A stretch of 64,000 nt of DNA from Raffaelea ambrosiae (Eukaryota > Ascomycota > Sordariomycetes > Ophiostomatales > Ophiostomataceae), in contig PCDI01000002.1 in assembly GCA_002778195.1 (NCBI GenBank), forward strand, positions 2,166,859 to 2,230,858, given 5' to 3'. A program made the position numbers and the translations under genes. Positions 33,690 to 45,943 of the stretch are shown piece by piece. The first letter of the stretch is position 1. Each line of letters begins with the position of its first letter. The notes below the pieces were generated by a model. It did no database searches and had not been told where the DNA came from. It saw only the letters and a list, made by a program, of their open reading frames with translations.

Positions 33690-35245
33690 ATGGACGACCT
33701 GGATATGGACTACAGCTTCCTCTTTGCTACTCCCTCGCCGGGAAGCCGGTACGTGATACCATATTTCCACATCTCTTCCCACCACTTCCTTTATCTACCT
33801 GTGAGCTGACTTCTGACGCTTGTCCCACCCACAGGCCAGCCACGAAAATGAAGCCAAACACGCGGTTTCTTCGCAACATTGTGTCGTCCGCCAACTCGCA
33901 CAACGCTGCCCTGCTTGCTAAGGAAACAGCAGAGGCACGAGCACGATTGAGGAGGCTGGACGGCCGCGACAGCGAAGAAGATGACGAAGACCGGCAGCGA
34001 AGGCGGGACCGACGAAGAAGCAACCATAAGCGGAAGGACAGACACGGAAGCCGAGATCGAGAGCGCGGCCGAGATGGCGACGACGCCGAGAGGCACCACC
34101 GCAAGAGAAGGCGGTCTAGCCGAGACAATGACGACGACGATGATGAGAAAGAGGAGGACAGAAGACACCGCCACAGTCACAGAAGCCACCGCCGGGACCG
34201 TGATCGCGACCGAGAAGACAGAGAACGGAAACGTCGGAGACGGGACTACAGCGATAGTGACGATTATGAAGACGAGGAGGAGGATCGAGACGGGCGAGAC
34301 CATAGACACAGACACAGAGGAGGCTCGGATGGGCACCACAAGAGCTCCAGTCGGACCTCCAGACACCATGAGCGAAACCGATCCCGGTCGACTGATCACG
34401 ATCGCCGACACAACCCGAGGCGGTCTGCATCCCGGTCGCGATCGCCGGCAGAGACACGAGAAGGCCGTGATCGAAGGAAAGTAGATGGGAGAAGCTCCCA
34501 CCGCGGCCGGTCGCCTCTTGCCAGCCGTTTGGACTGGAAGATGAAGGCGAACAAGCAGCAGAGCAGCCGCCGTGACGAGGACGAGGGCCGGCTCAAGGCG
34601 AGCACACCGAGCGACGACCCGTCTCGCCGGTCGGAGTCCACGGATCGCTCCGCCTCCTACTCTGACCAATCGTCAGATGACGACTTTGGGCCTCGATTGG
34701 CCTCTGACGACCTTCTGGCCAAGAACAAGAATGGCATCCGTATCAAGGGCCGCGGCGCTCTGTCTGGTGCCGGCGGCAGCGCCAGCATGGACCGCCACTT
34801 TGCCGAGACGTACGATCCACGAGCCGACGTGGACGAACTGCTGAAGGGGCTGGCGTCGGCCAGCCAGTCGACGAACAAGCCTCCGTTTCGAAAACCGGCC
34901 GACTCTGTGCCCACGACAGAAGACGCCCGCGCGGAGATGGCCCGCGACCGGCAGAAGTGGCTGCGCGAAGGTGCCGAGCGACTGCGCAAGGCCGGGTTTA
35001 CGGACAAGGAGATTGCTATTTGGGCGCGGGGCGGCAAGCGGGGAGTGACAGAGGCATACCGACGCCGGGACCGGAAGCCGGACCAACACCAGCTGCAAGG
35101 TTCGGACGGAGAGGACAGAGGCGGGGACAAGGATAATAAGGACAACGGTATAAAGTGGGCGGCCAAGGGCACGGCGCGTGAGTGGGACCGGGATAAGATA
35201 GCCGGCGAAGAAGGGCGACCACGGCCTGAATGGGCGAGGAAGTGA
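33690..35245 (+). CDS. RS/RD-rich nuclear protein, probably pre-mRNA processing
   Basis: Exons 33690-33748 and 33835-35245 total 1470 nt, giving 489 residues. A conserved-looking N-terminus (MDDLDMDYSFLFATPSPGSR, then MKPNTRFLRNIVSSANSHNA and LLAKETAEARARLRRL) precedes about 200 residues of Arg/Asp/Ser/His-rich sequence (RDRDREDRERKRRRR, SRSRSPAETREGRDRRK). The C-terminal part has an ordered helix (MARDRQKWLREGAERLRKAG, FTDKEIAIWARGGKRGV). RS/RD tracts of this kind occur in splicing and mRNP proteins; fungal relatives are, from memory, often labelled splicing factor 38B-like, which I cannot confirm. Confidence 0.8.
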
Positions 35246-35694
35246 TGGTAGACATGGGCTACTTCTCGGTTACTGCTGTTCTATTCACGTGCGAAATTTT
35301 CATGTTATTTTTTGGGAGGGCGTTTTGGAAGGATGCATATCTACAGGACATGGGCAATGTGTTGTCTCATCATGTATTCCCGAGTTTACATACCCGTTTA
35401 TGAGCTTAAAATAATTTCATATACATTCAATAATTTCCCCTTGTCATTTGGGCTATGTGTTCAACATGCTCGTAATGGTTCTAGTTTGCTTATTTGATGT
35501 TTATTTTTTTAAAGTCTTTGTATGCACAGAGGTGATCGTTCTACTTTCCCCCAGGATCCAAGATGCTCATCCAAACATGGTGATATACATAGTAAGATAC
35601 AAAATGGAGACGCAACTTCAGTGAGTTCCTTCCGTGCGGCTCCCATGCTTCTACAGCCCTTCCGAGAGTCTCCCAACGGACAGGCCAGGCGTTT
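35246..35694. other. Spacer between converging genes
   Basis: 449 bp holding both 3' UTRs, A/T-rich around 35290-35520. Nothing else is seen. Confidence 0.6.
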
Positions 35695-36706
35695 CTAGAT
35701 CAGCCTCTCGAGAATTTCCTTCTCTTCCTCCCAGTCTTCCAGCGTCGTCTCCGTCATAAAGCCAAAGACGCGCCACGGATCCGTATGCCACGTCCCATGG
35801 TGGAGGGCTGCCACAAAGATAACGTTCTCGGTCACGTCCTTTTCGGTGACTGTCGGCTCGCCCACGGGCTTCCCTGCGGAGCCGCCCAGGGTCGTCCATG
35901 TAAACCGCTGCCGGCTCTTGATCTGCACGACAACCTGGCGCACATACGAGCCTGCCCCACCCGGAATCATAACAATCTTGGAGTCCATGATCCGCGGCGT
36001 GCCCTGGTACGACAGAAGCTCCCACTGGCAGCGGCGGTTCCCCGGGCGGCGGGCCAGCAGGCTGCCGACCTCGTTGAACTGGCCGACCGTGAGAATGTTG
36101 CGGAGGGTGTTGGTGTCGTTGGCGGCTATGGCTTCGAGCATCTCAATGTGCATGGACTTGAACATGGGCAGCAAGGTGGATGTCTTGGGCTGGAAGGCGG
36201 CACGCGTGAAAAGCGTCGGCTTGCTCTGGAGGCGGATGGACCACTCGGCGGCCTTGTCGGAGATGCGCTGGCGCACGCGGTAATACAGCATCTTGAACAG
36301 CTTGCGGGGCTCCTTGATGTACCGGCTCATTGGTGGCGGGACAAGTGTTTCTGTGGCAGACAAAAAAAAAAAAAAGCGAAAAAAAGTCAGCCAGAGTACA
36401 GGAGAGACCACTCCATTGCGAGTACGTACGAGGAATGCGGAAGGCGACCATGGCTGAGGTCGACTGCGCGCTTTGACGCTGCATCTCTGTGGATGGCGCC
36501 GGACTGTGGCGGCGACTGTGAGACGCATATCGTCTTTGCTGGAAGCTCTGGACAGATTGTGAGGCTGGCTGCCACGAGACGCATGTGGAAGCGAACGCGC
36601 TCGCTGCGAAGCTGCCCGCGGGAAACAGGGCCCGGGCAAGCATGGCCGAGTCGGTTAGCGGGGCCATGGTCGTCAGCCGTAATGGCTGCCGCAGAGCACC
36701 AGCCAT
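35695..36706 (-). CDS. Mitochondrial Mba1/mL45-like (Tim44-domain) protein
   Basis: Exons 36706-36430 and 36350-35695 total 933 nt, giving 310 residues. The N-terminus is a mitochondrial presequence: basic, Ser/Ala-rich and without acidic residues for the first stretch, with QQRRYASHSRR. Then comes MSRYIKEPRKLFKMLYYRVR and the Tim44-like fold region (FNEVGSLLARRPGNRRCQWE, YVRQVVVQIKSRQRF, WRVFGFMTETTLEDWEEE). Relatives are yeast Mba1 and ribosomal protein mL45, which dock mitoribosomes at the inner membrane for co-translational insertion. The intron 36351-36429 contains a long polypyrimidine tract before cacag. Start 36706 gives the presequence; other in-frame ATGs are at 36667 and 36850. Confidence 0.75.
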
Positions 36707-38054
36707 GTCTGATTTCGGGGTTTCCTCTCTCCCCCACCCGGGTGTTCGCGTCTCTGTATCCCTTGTGTTTCCCCGTCCTTCCAAAGCTTCCAGGTCGGGA
36801 TCGGCAAGTCGGGATGTCGGACGAGGTCGAGGGAGGATGGCGGGGCTCAACGGCGGTAGGATGACAATTGGGAGCCGCGAAGGAGTGTGGGGTATCGGGG
36901 CGCTTCCGGGAGCACGTATGTCACCGATGGCGGTGTGGTTCTGGCCGGCGCACGAGCTATGGGAGTTATTCGTGACAGCGCACGCTTTTCTTTGAATCTG
37001 ACGATCTTTTTTGGCTCTTTATTTTTTTTTTTCCCCCCCTCTGCCGCTTCCAGAAGACCCAACTACTAGGAAGGGTCTAGCGTTGCCGGTAGCAGTTCTG
37101 GGCCAATCAGATGTGCGAATTCACAATTGGCTGCGCTGGCTGGCAGGGAAGGCACAGGTGGGGGAGGCCACCAGGGTCCAGCAAGGCAGGTGCTACCGCC
37201 GAGCAGAGCAAGCAGCGGTGGGCGGCTCGGCGGCCGAAGATGGCAGGCGCAATGACGTCCACTCAGTAGGCACCTTTTATGATGAACGGAGACCCTGTTT
37301 TATTTTTATTATTACGAAGGCGTGTTCTTTTGGCATCGCTTCTGTTCGTATGACCACCCTCTCCTGTCACCCACGTTGCAGCTCACCTCACATTCTCATT
37401 TTGGGGGAGGGGACTTTTACTCAGTTTTGGCGGACTCTTTGCCAAGACCGGCTGTCTGGCACCGACTCTGCGATTGCGCCTTTTCTGCACTTTAACGCAC
37501 TTTTTGGGGTCCTTTCGCAGCCATTTGCAGCCATTTGCAGCCAATTTTTCCCCCATTCCAGTTTCCCTCCAATCTGGACGTCTCCTACACGTCACGGCGT
37601 GCTTCCCAACCCCAACGCGGCCTCGTACCAACGCCAGCTCGACTGCTGCTGCTGCTCAGCATCTCCTCCTTGCACGGAATACCACCCTTGGCCTGAGTGC
37701 GACACCGCCAAAGCCTCGACACCGTCTCGACCCCCCCTTTTCAACGTCACCCTCCCCATGCCTGCCTAGTCTCCCGCATATCAACGTCTTCCATTCCACC
37801 CATATTCCCCCCTCCATTCCTCACCTCCAGCCGATCGCCAGAGGCTTTCAAGAGGAGAGATTGGGCGAGCGCAAGAAGAGAGGACACACCGCTGTCCCTC
37901 TTTCTCCTCCCCGTCTCCCTCTGAACCCACTCCTCCCTTACTTGCTTTCTTTTGTCGATCTTTCTCTTTCTCTCCCCCCTCTGTCTCTCGCTTGCACCTG
38001 TCTCTCTTTCTCGTTCCCGTCCTCCTTTCCCTTCTCTCACCTCCTTTCCCAGAT
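36707..38054. promoter_or_regulatory. Divergent spacer mL45-like / eos1
   Basis: 1.35 kb between ATGs at 36706 (-) and 38055 (+). The right part (37780-38050) is strongly CT-rich on the plus strand and looks like a pyrimidine-rich fungal promoter or leader. The long Pro/Leu-rich open frame through it is a by-product of that composition. Confidence 0.55.
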
Positions 38055-39472
38055 ATGTCACCATCTCCCGACCCGGCCGCGGCAGTCCCATCCAAACCGA
38101 ATACTTCCCCGGCCTCGTTCCCCCCTCCTGCCTACTTCTCCTCGACGACTCCCAACTCGACGGCCACGACATCCTTTGCCTCCTCGACGAACAGCACACC
38201 GACGCCCAAGAAGACCGTCCGCTTCCTCGCCGAGACCCCTGAGGGCTGCGTGCGCCGTAGTAAACCCACCCATGTCCCACCGCCAAGCAAGGACCGCCAC
38301 GGCAGCGTCGGCAGTCTTCCTGGCACCGCTGGTGCATTCGCCGGCAGCAGCAACCACAACGGCAACAATAGCAACGCAACCGGAACCACCGCCGACCAGC
38401 AGCACCAGGCACATGCCAAAGATGGCAGCGGTACAGCGTATCAGCAGGCACAGACGGCGCGGCCGCGCATGTCCGAGCGCCAGCTGTACAAGGCCAAATA
38501 CGACGACGACGGGCCGGTCGCCAAGTCGACACTCCTGCAACCGCGCGTGGCTGTCGTACTCGGTCTGCCGCGCATCTGGCACCTGCCGCTGTTTGTCAGC
38601 CGTGCCTTGTCAGTGTGTCCAGCTATCTGGTGGAGCCTAGGGATCATGATCCGGTTGCTGGTGCAGCTGCATGCGCTGGCCGTAGCCGGGGGACACACTG
38701 AAAGCATGGGCAACGGGGGTGCAAGCGGGGGCGGTATGAAGAGTGTTAATAGCGGCCTTGGCACACACGACCGGACAGGCATGTCGCTGGATAACCGACT
38801 TAAGCTGACGGAAACAGCGCTGGCCATGATCTGGGTGAGCGGCCACTTGGCCATGTGCCCAGCGTAAACAACGGTGGACAACGGTGGGCAGTATATGCTA
38901 ACGGACAGTTAGTGTGGTGTCTCGGCCTACCTTTCCTTTTTCTTTACAGACTGTCTCATGTCTCGATGGTGAGTGGAGTGACGTCTGAGATGTGCATTGG
39001 GGGGGGGGGGATATTCATCATGAACCTTTTAAATACGCATGGCATGTATTACAGACACACTCACTAACACACGCCAAGGCTCCTCAACTACACCCCACAG
39101 GCTACCATTGTCCGCCTCCTCGCCGTCAGCGCCCTGAACGGCTATCTGACGTCTTGGGTCATCTACCTTGCCGGCAGCGGCGGCGACTCGCGTCTGCTGC
39201 TGCCCGCTTGGGTGGCCATTGCCGCCATCCTCACCGGCCTCTATCATGGCACCCAGCGCAAGATCAACATCCGCAAGGAGACCAGTATCTCCATCAGCGT
39301 ATTTTCCGGGGCCAGCTTCATCAGCATGGTCTCGCTGCTGGCACAGCTCTACTGGGATCGTCCCGAGTACACTGACGTGCCTGTGGTGTCCGTGATTAAG
39401 CGTGTTTGCACCGAATCGGCCCGGCTGGTCAGCTACCTGTTTGACATTGGCAACATCAAAATGGACCTGTGA
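38055..39472 (+). CDS. eos1: N-glycosylation protein Eos1
   Basis: Exons 38055-38834, 38913-38968 and 39079-39472 total 1230 nt, giving 409 residues. The first about 170 residues are disordered Ser/Thr/Pro/Asn-rich. The conserved part starts at LGLPRIWHLPLFVSRALSVC and IWWSLGIMIRLL. Exon 2 adds CGVSAYLSFFFTDCLMSRW, and exon 3 continues LLNYTPQATIVRLLAVSALN and LTSWVIYLAGSG, then QRKINIRKETSISISVF. These are Eos1 hallmarks and form four or more membrane helices. Eos1 is an ER membrane protein required for normal N-glycosylation and oxidative-stress tolerance in yeast. Intron 1 has a tatgctaac branch site; intron 2 uses an AAG acceptor and contains a 12-G run. Confidence 0.92.
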
Positions 39473-40152
39473 GTGTGTACGCCGGGAACGTACGCCGATA
39501 GTGCTCTTCCCCTTTTGCCAGCCCGGCAATTTTAATCCCAACAAATTTCGCTTCTGATTACTCTGCTCCTTCATCGCGCGTTCTGGCCTCTTGTCCGGAT
39601 TTGGTGTTTACTTGTTCACTTCTCTTGGATTGGCGTCGTTTTGTCGCACATTTCTTACCTCTTGCTACTTATGGCTTCTTGCCGTTTTTTTCTTCTTCCT
39701 TTTTTTCTGCCTTATATGCCGGGCTTTTTGTTTTACTTCATATATATCCCTACGCCAGGATGTTGTTTCTTGCTTTTCATTGATCACATACTGTTTGGCG
39801 CCCCGGGAAAGCCGCATTCTCTTTTTTTTTTGTGTCTGTTTGGCGGGTTGACGAAATTATTTGCATTCTTGTTTATAAAATAGCTGCTATTTGCATGGCT
39901 TGTCCTTTTTGGCAGCATGTTGTGCACCATTCTTATTTAGCTTCTTGGGCCAACGACAGATATGAACAGAAAAGCTTATCACTGTCTGCCGTTGCTGGTG
40001 TACTTGAGAATTCCAAAATAACAAAACAGGGAGAGCTGGAACAATAGTTGCGTATCAACGTATCAAAACACATTGAACTGGGATCCGCAGCTGTCTCTCC
40101 CTGTTTTTTTTTTCTGTAGCCGATTGACGGCAATGGCATTCGGGGTATGCCT
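39473..40152. other. Spacer between converging eos1 and symporter genes
   Basis: 680 bp, T-rich on the plus strand from 39600 to 39880. It contains the 3' UTRs of both genes; no other feature. Confidence 0.6.
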
Positions 40153-42872
40153 TTACATCTTGCCGGTGTGGTCCGCCTGGCCGTGGCGGGTGTACATGTC
40201 GTCCGCATCCAGTTCCGGAACGTTGTTCACGTATTCTGGGCCGCCTTGCTGGATGGCAACCGTGGAACCCGTCTCGTTGCGCTCAGCGAGGCGCCGGGCG
40301 TGCTTGTCGACGGGGTCGAATGGAAGGCCGGTGAAACGCGAGCGGCCGTACAGGAATCCCATGCGCAGGAGGAACGAGCCAAAGCCCCAGAGCAGGCCGC
40401 CAACGGGTGCTGCCACAAAGGCGCCAAAAGCCGCCCAATCGTTTCCGTACAGGCCCTGCTCCAGCAGCAGAAGATCAGCGCCGGCTTGGGCATCGTCAAA
40501 GTAGATGGCGCCGAAGATGAACACCGTAAGCAGACCGCCGAGGGCGCCAACAATGACATCGATGCCGCTCCAGGCCGAGAAGCGGTCAAAGAGGCCGATG
40601 ACGAGCACGGGAATGGTCGCTGCCGAGATCAGGTCAGAGATGAGGTAAATCTGCAGGATGCTGGGCGATTTCAAAGCCAGGACGACAGTCGGGATGCAGA
40701 TGAGCGCCACCATGATACGAATGTAGATCGAAGACAGCCGGTTCCTGAAGATGTCGTTGGAAGCCGACGAAACCATGGCACTCTGCAGAGAGTCAAAGGC
40801 GGCCGTCGACAGGCTGACGGACATGACCAGCACAATACCAACCACCCAGCTGGGCAGCTGCTCCAGCAGCAGGAAAAAAGCCACGCTGCCGTCGGCGTCG
40901 GCTGGGTCCACACCCTCGCCGGGCCAGGCGCCCGACCATACGGCCACGAGACCCGTGCAACCAACAAGGGTCAGCACGATCAGCACGACGACGGCGGCAA
41001 TGGAGATGCCGATCCAGAGGTCCTTGTCGGTGCGCGAGGCAAACGTGCGCAGCCAAAAGTTGGACAGGAAGAAGTCGTTGGTCAGGACGGCCACGGGCAG
41101 AATGTACAGCAGCTGCCAGCCCAGCAGACTGGACTTGGTGAGGCCGGACGAGTCGATCAGGTCGCGGTCGATCTCGGTCTTGGCGCCAATGGTGATGGTG
41201 GCAATGAGAACCAGGCCACAGACCATGGCGCCCTGCACGTTGTCGGTGAGGAAGGAGATGTGGAAACCGCCGATTGCTGGGACGTGGAAAGCACGCCTTG
41301 TCAGCACAAGCCACGCTTGACAAGTTCTCTATCCACAGTCGCCTGCCGACTTACCCGTGTAGATCGTCGTCACAACACATTCCACAATCACAGCTGGCAA
41401 GCCATCCATGCCGGTCAGAGCGTTGACTACCTGGCCAATGGCAGACAGCTCCGAAACCATGTAGAGGAAGAGCGTGGCCAGGGTGACGAAGCCGAGGAAG
41501 ATCAGGGCGGGAACGCCATAGCGCTGGCGCGTCCACTCGGTCAAGACGAAGCCCTCGGGGCACTTGCGGCGGATGACGGGGCCGAGGGCGGCAAAGATGA
41601 ACAGGGGCAGAGCCGAGGACAGGGCGTAGACGACGACACCCTGGACACCGGTGATGGTGGCCAGTTCAGGGTACGAGAACAGGATGCCGGAACCGAGAGC
41701 TACCTAGTCAGCGACACGCACGGGTGGGTCAAGTGTTGGAGAGGGCAGTGACAAGAAGGGACGGAGGAGAGAGGAGAGAATGGGGAATGTGAAGCGAGTG
41801 GTGGAAAAAAAGAGGAGGATTAGAAGAGCGGCAGCACTTTCCCCACGCAAGCATTAACTTGATCGAGTAATCACGGTACAATCTCAGCTTCGTCGGTGCA
41901 GCGAGGAGGAGGGATTTCTTCGAGCAGCCATCTGCGCACGCTGGTCGTCTCGTGAAAAACACAACACAAACCAGCAGACACACATGGAGACGGCCACGAG
42001 GATATCCTCCTCCTCTCTGCAAGGACTAGGCGCCCGTAGTGAGCCGCAGTCCCTCCTCCTGTTCTGGTCTGCGAAAGAACCAAACAGAGGAGGGACAGAG
42101 AGAGATGGAGGCTGCGCAATACTAACCAACACGGTATTGGATTTGGACACGATGATACCCCGGAGTCTTTCAGACGTAGCTCCTCTGCGCCAGGCCTGAC
42201 CGGCGCGCATTGGGCAAGTTTGGCGATATCGAGCGCTGAGCCTGCGATGCGCCTACTGTGTTCATGGCTGTTTCCAGACCCGAGGACACAGAGAAACCCG
42301 CATACTCGCCTCTGCTCTGCGTTTCTTGTCGCTTTTTGCGGTTTTTGATCTTTTGCTTTCCGCTGCTGCTGCTTTCTTTTCTTTTTTTTCTCTTCTGCCG
42401 CCGCTCTCCAGCGGCTTCCTTCTCTTTCCGAGGCCCTTCACTCACCAGAGGCGATAAAGTTCAGGGCAAGCGGCAGCGCTGTTCAGTCCAAGCAGAGCAG
42501 AGGGAGCAGGCAGTGGTTAGCTGGCGTAGAGATCAGTGAGGGGGGCGAGAGGGGCTAAACAGAAGCCAGGAAGCCGAGAGTTGCTGTTTCCTGCCATCGA
42601 GACTGTGTAAATACCCTTCTGCGTTCGATTGCCCGAGAGCAGGTCACCCTTGGTGGCCTTCTTGCGCAAAACCCAGGCAGCGCCTGTGCCGAGCACACTG
42701 GATGAGTTAGTTTTCCCCCCGGTCCTGTCCAAAGACTGCGCGACATTTTGCGCTTCCCCTTTGCGCACGCGACACATCGCGCGCTCGTCCCCCCTCTCTT
42801 GATGTCTTACAGAAATGCTCCGTATGTCAGATAAATGATGGCATTGGATGCCTGAAAAGAAGGCTGGCCCAT
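40153..42872 (-). CDS. Sodium:solute symporter family (SSS) transporter
   Basis: Exons 42872-42811, 42697-42615, 42478-42446 (33 nt), 41699-41355 and 41276-40153 total 1647 nt, giving 548 residues. The assembled N-terminus runs MGQPSFQASNAIIYLTYGAF, then LSGNRTQKALPLALNFIASA and LGSGILFSYPELATITGVQG. It has the SSS signature region GGFHISFLTDNVQGAMV and more than ten hydrophobic segments. It is most like the DUR3/urea-polyamine branch but shorter than DUR3 (about 650-700), so the substrate is open. It acts at the plasma membrane or an internal membrane, driven by an ion gradient. Intron 3 (41700-42445) is 746 bp, far longer than any other in the window. The tail is soluble and ends HGQADHTGKM. 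Confidence 0.88.
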
Positions 42873-44084
42873 CTTTGCGCGTTGTCGTGTTCAGATGTGT
42901 CTGCCGTGGATTGGATGTGCGCGGGACGAGTGGTCGGCGACAGATGGTTGGTGTCGGGGTGGGAGAGTGTTGAAGAAAGAGAAGATCGCGAGATGCAGAC
43001 GGGCAGACGTTCGGTGCGGCGTTTTCTGTTTTAATTTCGAAATTTTTCAATCATGATATTTTCCGCGCGCGGGGGGGTGGGATCCACATCTCGCGGGTTG
43101 GCCAGACCCCGTGGGTCGGAGAAGGAAAGTACGACTGGCCGGTGGTTTTGCGGCGTTAAACAATACGAGCCAGCGGAGGGACGATGACACACGGGAAAAG
43201 GGTATTCATTCCAGCTTCGGAAGGGTTTCCAGGGTCGCTCTTTCCGTGTCGGGCGCCCTCTTCCTCACCGTCATGTGGGGGTACACCCTCCCAGTTCCTG
43301 ACTGGATCCCCCCCAAACTATCACGTTGCTCCAAGACTTCATCTTTGTGACATGGTGAGATCGATTCCCGAACCCACGATCTGGCAGGACGCGACCCGCT
43401 CTGTTGGGTAAACGGTCGGTCCCTAGGTTCACATGGTTCCCCATATTTTTATTCATGGACAGGCAGGCCGTGTTCAACGGCTCGTTGGAACCAAATGCTC
43501 ATTAGCTTCAACTAGCCAGGAGAGAAAAGAGCAAATCCATAACAGGGGAACAACGACAAAGAGCGCACATCGATTGGAGCACTAATCAAGACAAAAACAA
43601 CAGCGACATGAGCCGGCCAACGGCCAAGAACGGCAAAGCACATTTCCTAGCAAGGGCGAGGCCTCGCAGCCTTGCATGGCAAAGACAGGGAACCGGAGGT
43701 CCGTTTTAGTCGTTGTTGTGGCTAGAGTCGCGCCATGCTGTTCGTGCTCCAGAGTGCCAGAATGTGGACGAGTTGCAGACCCGGCCCGGTGCTCGCTGCT
43801 CGCGTATCCGGGTAGACAGCCAGTACCATATCCAACAGCTATCCGTCCCCGCCTTCCTTGGGGCCCCCATCAAGAAGCGGGACCCGAATGGCATGAGCCA
43901 TACAATTCGCATGCGAAACACGTTTCTACTGTCTTGCCGATTCCGGAGATAGGTCAAATCCGTCTTGATAGGCAGGCAACACCGAGTGTGCGTCCTGTTC
44001 TTTTATTCAGCAGGCCAGACTTGTCCATCCATCTGCATCCACTCCAATAAAGGGAGACCGGGCACAGGCACCAAACCAGACATC
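42873..44084. promoter_or_regulatory. Divergent spacer symporter / aminotransferase
   Basis: 1.2 kb between starts at 42872 (-) and 44085 (+), so it holds both promoters. A G run lies at about 43072-43079. The segment 43345-43425 has a weak tRNA-like word on the minus strand but does not fold as a tRNA. No coding sequence. Confidence 0.5.
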
Positions 44085-45694
44085 ATGGCACCTTCTGCAG
44101 CTGGGACCAGCGAGGTCGTCGAGGACGCTGCTGCCGGCACCACCAACTCGGTCAATGGCCTGGGAGCCAAGACCAAGCCCATCGTGGAGCAATGGCTGAA
44201 GTATGTGAGCGGCGGCTTTGCGCCCTTCCCTGTGGCCATGGACAAGGCGGACGGTTCCATCATCACCGACGTCGATGGCAAGACGTACATTGACTTTATC
44301 GCGCAATTCGCCGTGATGAGCTTTGGCCACAACCACCCCAAGATCATCAAGGCCGCCGTCGACCAGATGCAGAGGCTGCCCCTGGTCAACACGAGCTACA
44401 TCAACCCCCTCTACGCGGAGCTGGCCGAGCGCATCACCACCAAGTATGGCTTCGACTCGGTCACGGCCATGTGCTCGGGCGCCGAGATCATTGACGGTGC
44501 CATCAAGATTGCCCGCAAGTGGGCCTACGTCAAGAAGGGCATCCCGGCGGACAAGGCCTACATCCTGACGGCAGACAAGTGCTACCATGGCCTTACGCTG
44601 GGTACCATGAATCTGTCAGACGACATCTCGGACAGTAAGATGGACTTCGTAAATCGCCACAGGCTTGCTAGTTGATCCACGGCTGACGCGCTCCAGACTT
44701 TGGCCAGCATCTGCCGAATGTTGGCCCGTATTGTCCAAAGACGGGCGAGCTGGTCAAGTTTGGCGACATTGCGAGCTTGAAGGCGGCCTTTGAGGCCTCG
44801 GGCGACATCATTGCCGCTTTCATAGTTGAGCCCGTCCAGGGTGCGGCAGGGTCAGTTGTGCCGTCCATTTCCGTTCCCGCGGCCCCCGTTCTTGACTGCC
44901 AACTTCCGAATTCGCGAGTTCCGAGTTCTGGGTTCCGGCAATGGTTTCCGGCCCTCCCACTAACATCAACAGAACACGCAACCCCCCGGATGGCTACCTC
45001 AAGGCCGTGCAGGACCTCTGCCACAAGCACAACATCCTTTTCGTTTGCGACGAGGTGCAGGCCGGTTTCGGCCGCACAGGCACCGACTTTGCCTACATGC
45101 ACGAGCCGGGTGTCCAGCCAGATATGATCACCTTGGGCAAGGCCCTCACTGGCGGTATGCAACCATGATAGACAGTTGGTGTGTGTGCTGTAACTACGAC
45201 CCCCTGCTAACCTTGCAGGCCTCTATCCCATGTCCTTCGTCATGGGCAAGAAGAACGTCATGGACGTTCTCAGCAAGCTCGAGGTCGGCAGCACTTACGC
45301 CGCCTCCACCGTTGCTTGTGCCGCTGGCCTCGCCGTTTTGGACGTCATGGAGGAAGAGCAGATCTCAGCCCGCTCCAAGCGTTTCGGCGACCTCCTGACC
45401 CAGGCCATCGACGACGCCAAGCTGCCCTACCTGCTTGAGCACCGCGGCCGCAACCGGGGTCTCTTCCAAACACTGGTTGTGGACGACTCGGTTCCCGGAG
45501 TGACGGGTCGGCGGATTGTTGCTCTGTGTGCCTTGCGCGGACTGCTCTGTGGATCCAATGCCAACAGGATCCGGATCAGCCCGCCGCTGACCATTCCCGA
45601 GGCTGACCTTCTCAAGGGCGTCAGCATTCTCGCCTCGGCCTTCCGGGATGTGGCGTCCCTGGGTAATTTCCCTGGGGAAAACCCGATCAATTAG
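44085..45694 (+). CDS. Class-III PLP aminotransferase, ornithine aminotransferase-like
   Basis: Exons 44085-44634, 44697-44850, 44973-45154 and 45219-45694 total 1362 nt, giving 453 residues, normal for the family. Fold-type I marks: MSFGHNHPKIIKA, the cofactor-phosphate region MCSGAEIIDGAIKIARKWAY, EPVQGAAG, the PLP-ring Asp in LFVCDEVQAGFGRTG and the Schiff-base Lys in ITLGKALTGG. The C-terminal RISPPLTIPEADLLKGV resembles ornithine aminotransferase. The reaction transfers an amino group from a terminal amine (ornithine, GABA, acetylornithine or a related compound) to a 2-oxo acid; the exact donor is not readable. It converges on the Zn2Cys6 gene 249 bp away and may belong to the cluster that follows. 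No mitochondrial presequence is evident. Confidence 0.88.
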
Positions 45695-45943
45695 TTATCA
45701 TACAATACAGACAGTACTCTACAAACGGGCCCAAAAAAAGAAAAAAAAGAAGAAGATGAAAGAAGTCTTCACTTGCACAAATTCCCCACAAATGTACACA
45801 GATCCTAGCGTCTACTGGCAACAAAGCGGTGGTCCCATCGTGAAACATACAAAACGACACAAGCTTGTGTAGAGTTAACATTTCTGCGCGCCCACCATGC
45901 GAAAAAGACCCCGGGCCAACACGACGGCGCCCATGGGAACGGC

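Noticed and set aside
37474..38640. 388-codon Pro/Leu/Ser-rich frame upstream of and overlapping eos1
   Set aside because: Produced by the CT-rich leader; its downstream part overlaps the true Eos1 frame.
40147..41751. 534-codon plus-strand open frame
   Set aside because: Antisense to the membrane helices of the SSS transporter; very Asp/Gly/His/Gln-rich.
43345..43425. tRNA-like word on the minus strand (gtgggttcgggaatc)
   Set aside because: It resembles a B box, but the T-arm does not pair and no acceptor or anticodon stem can be formed.
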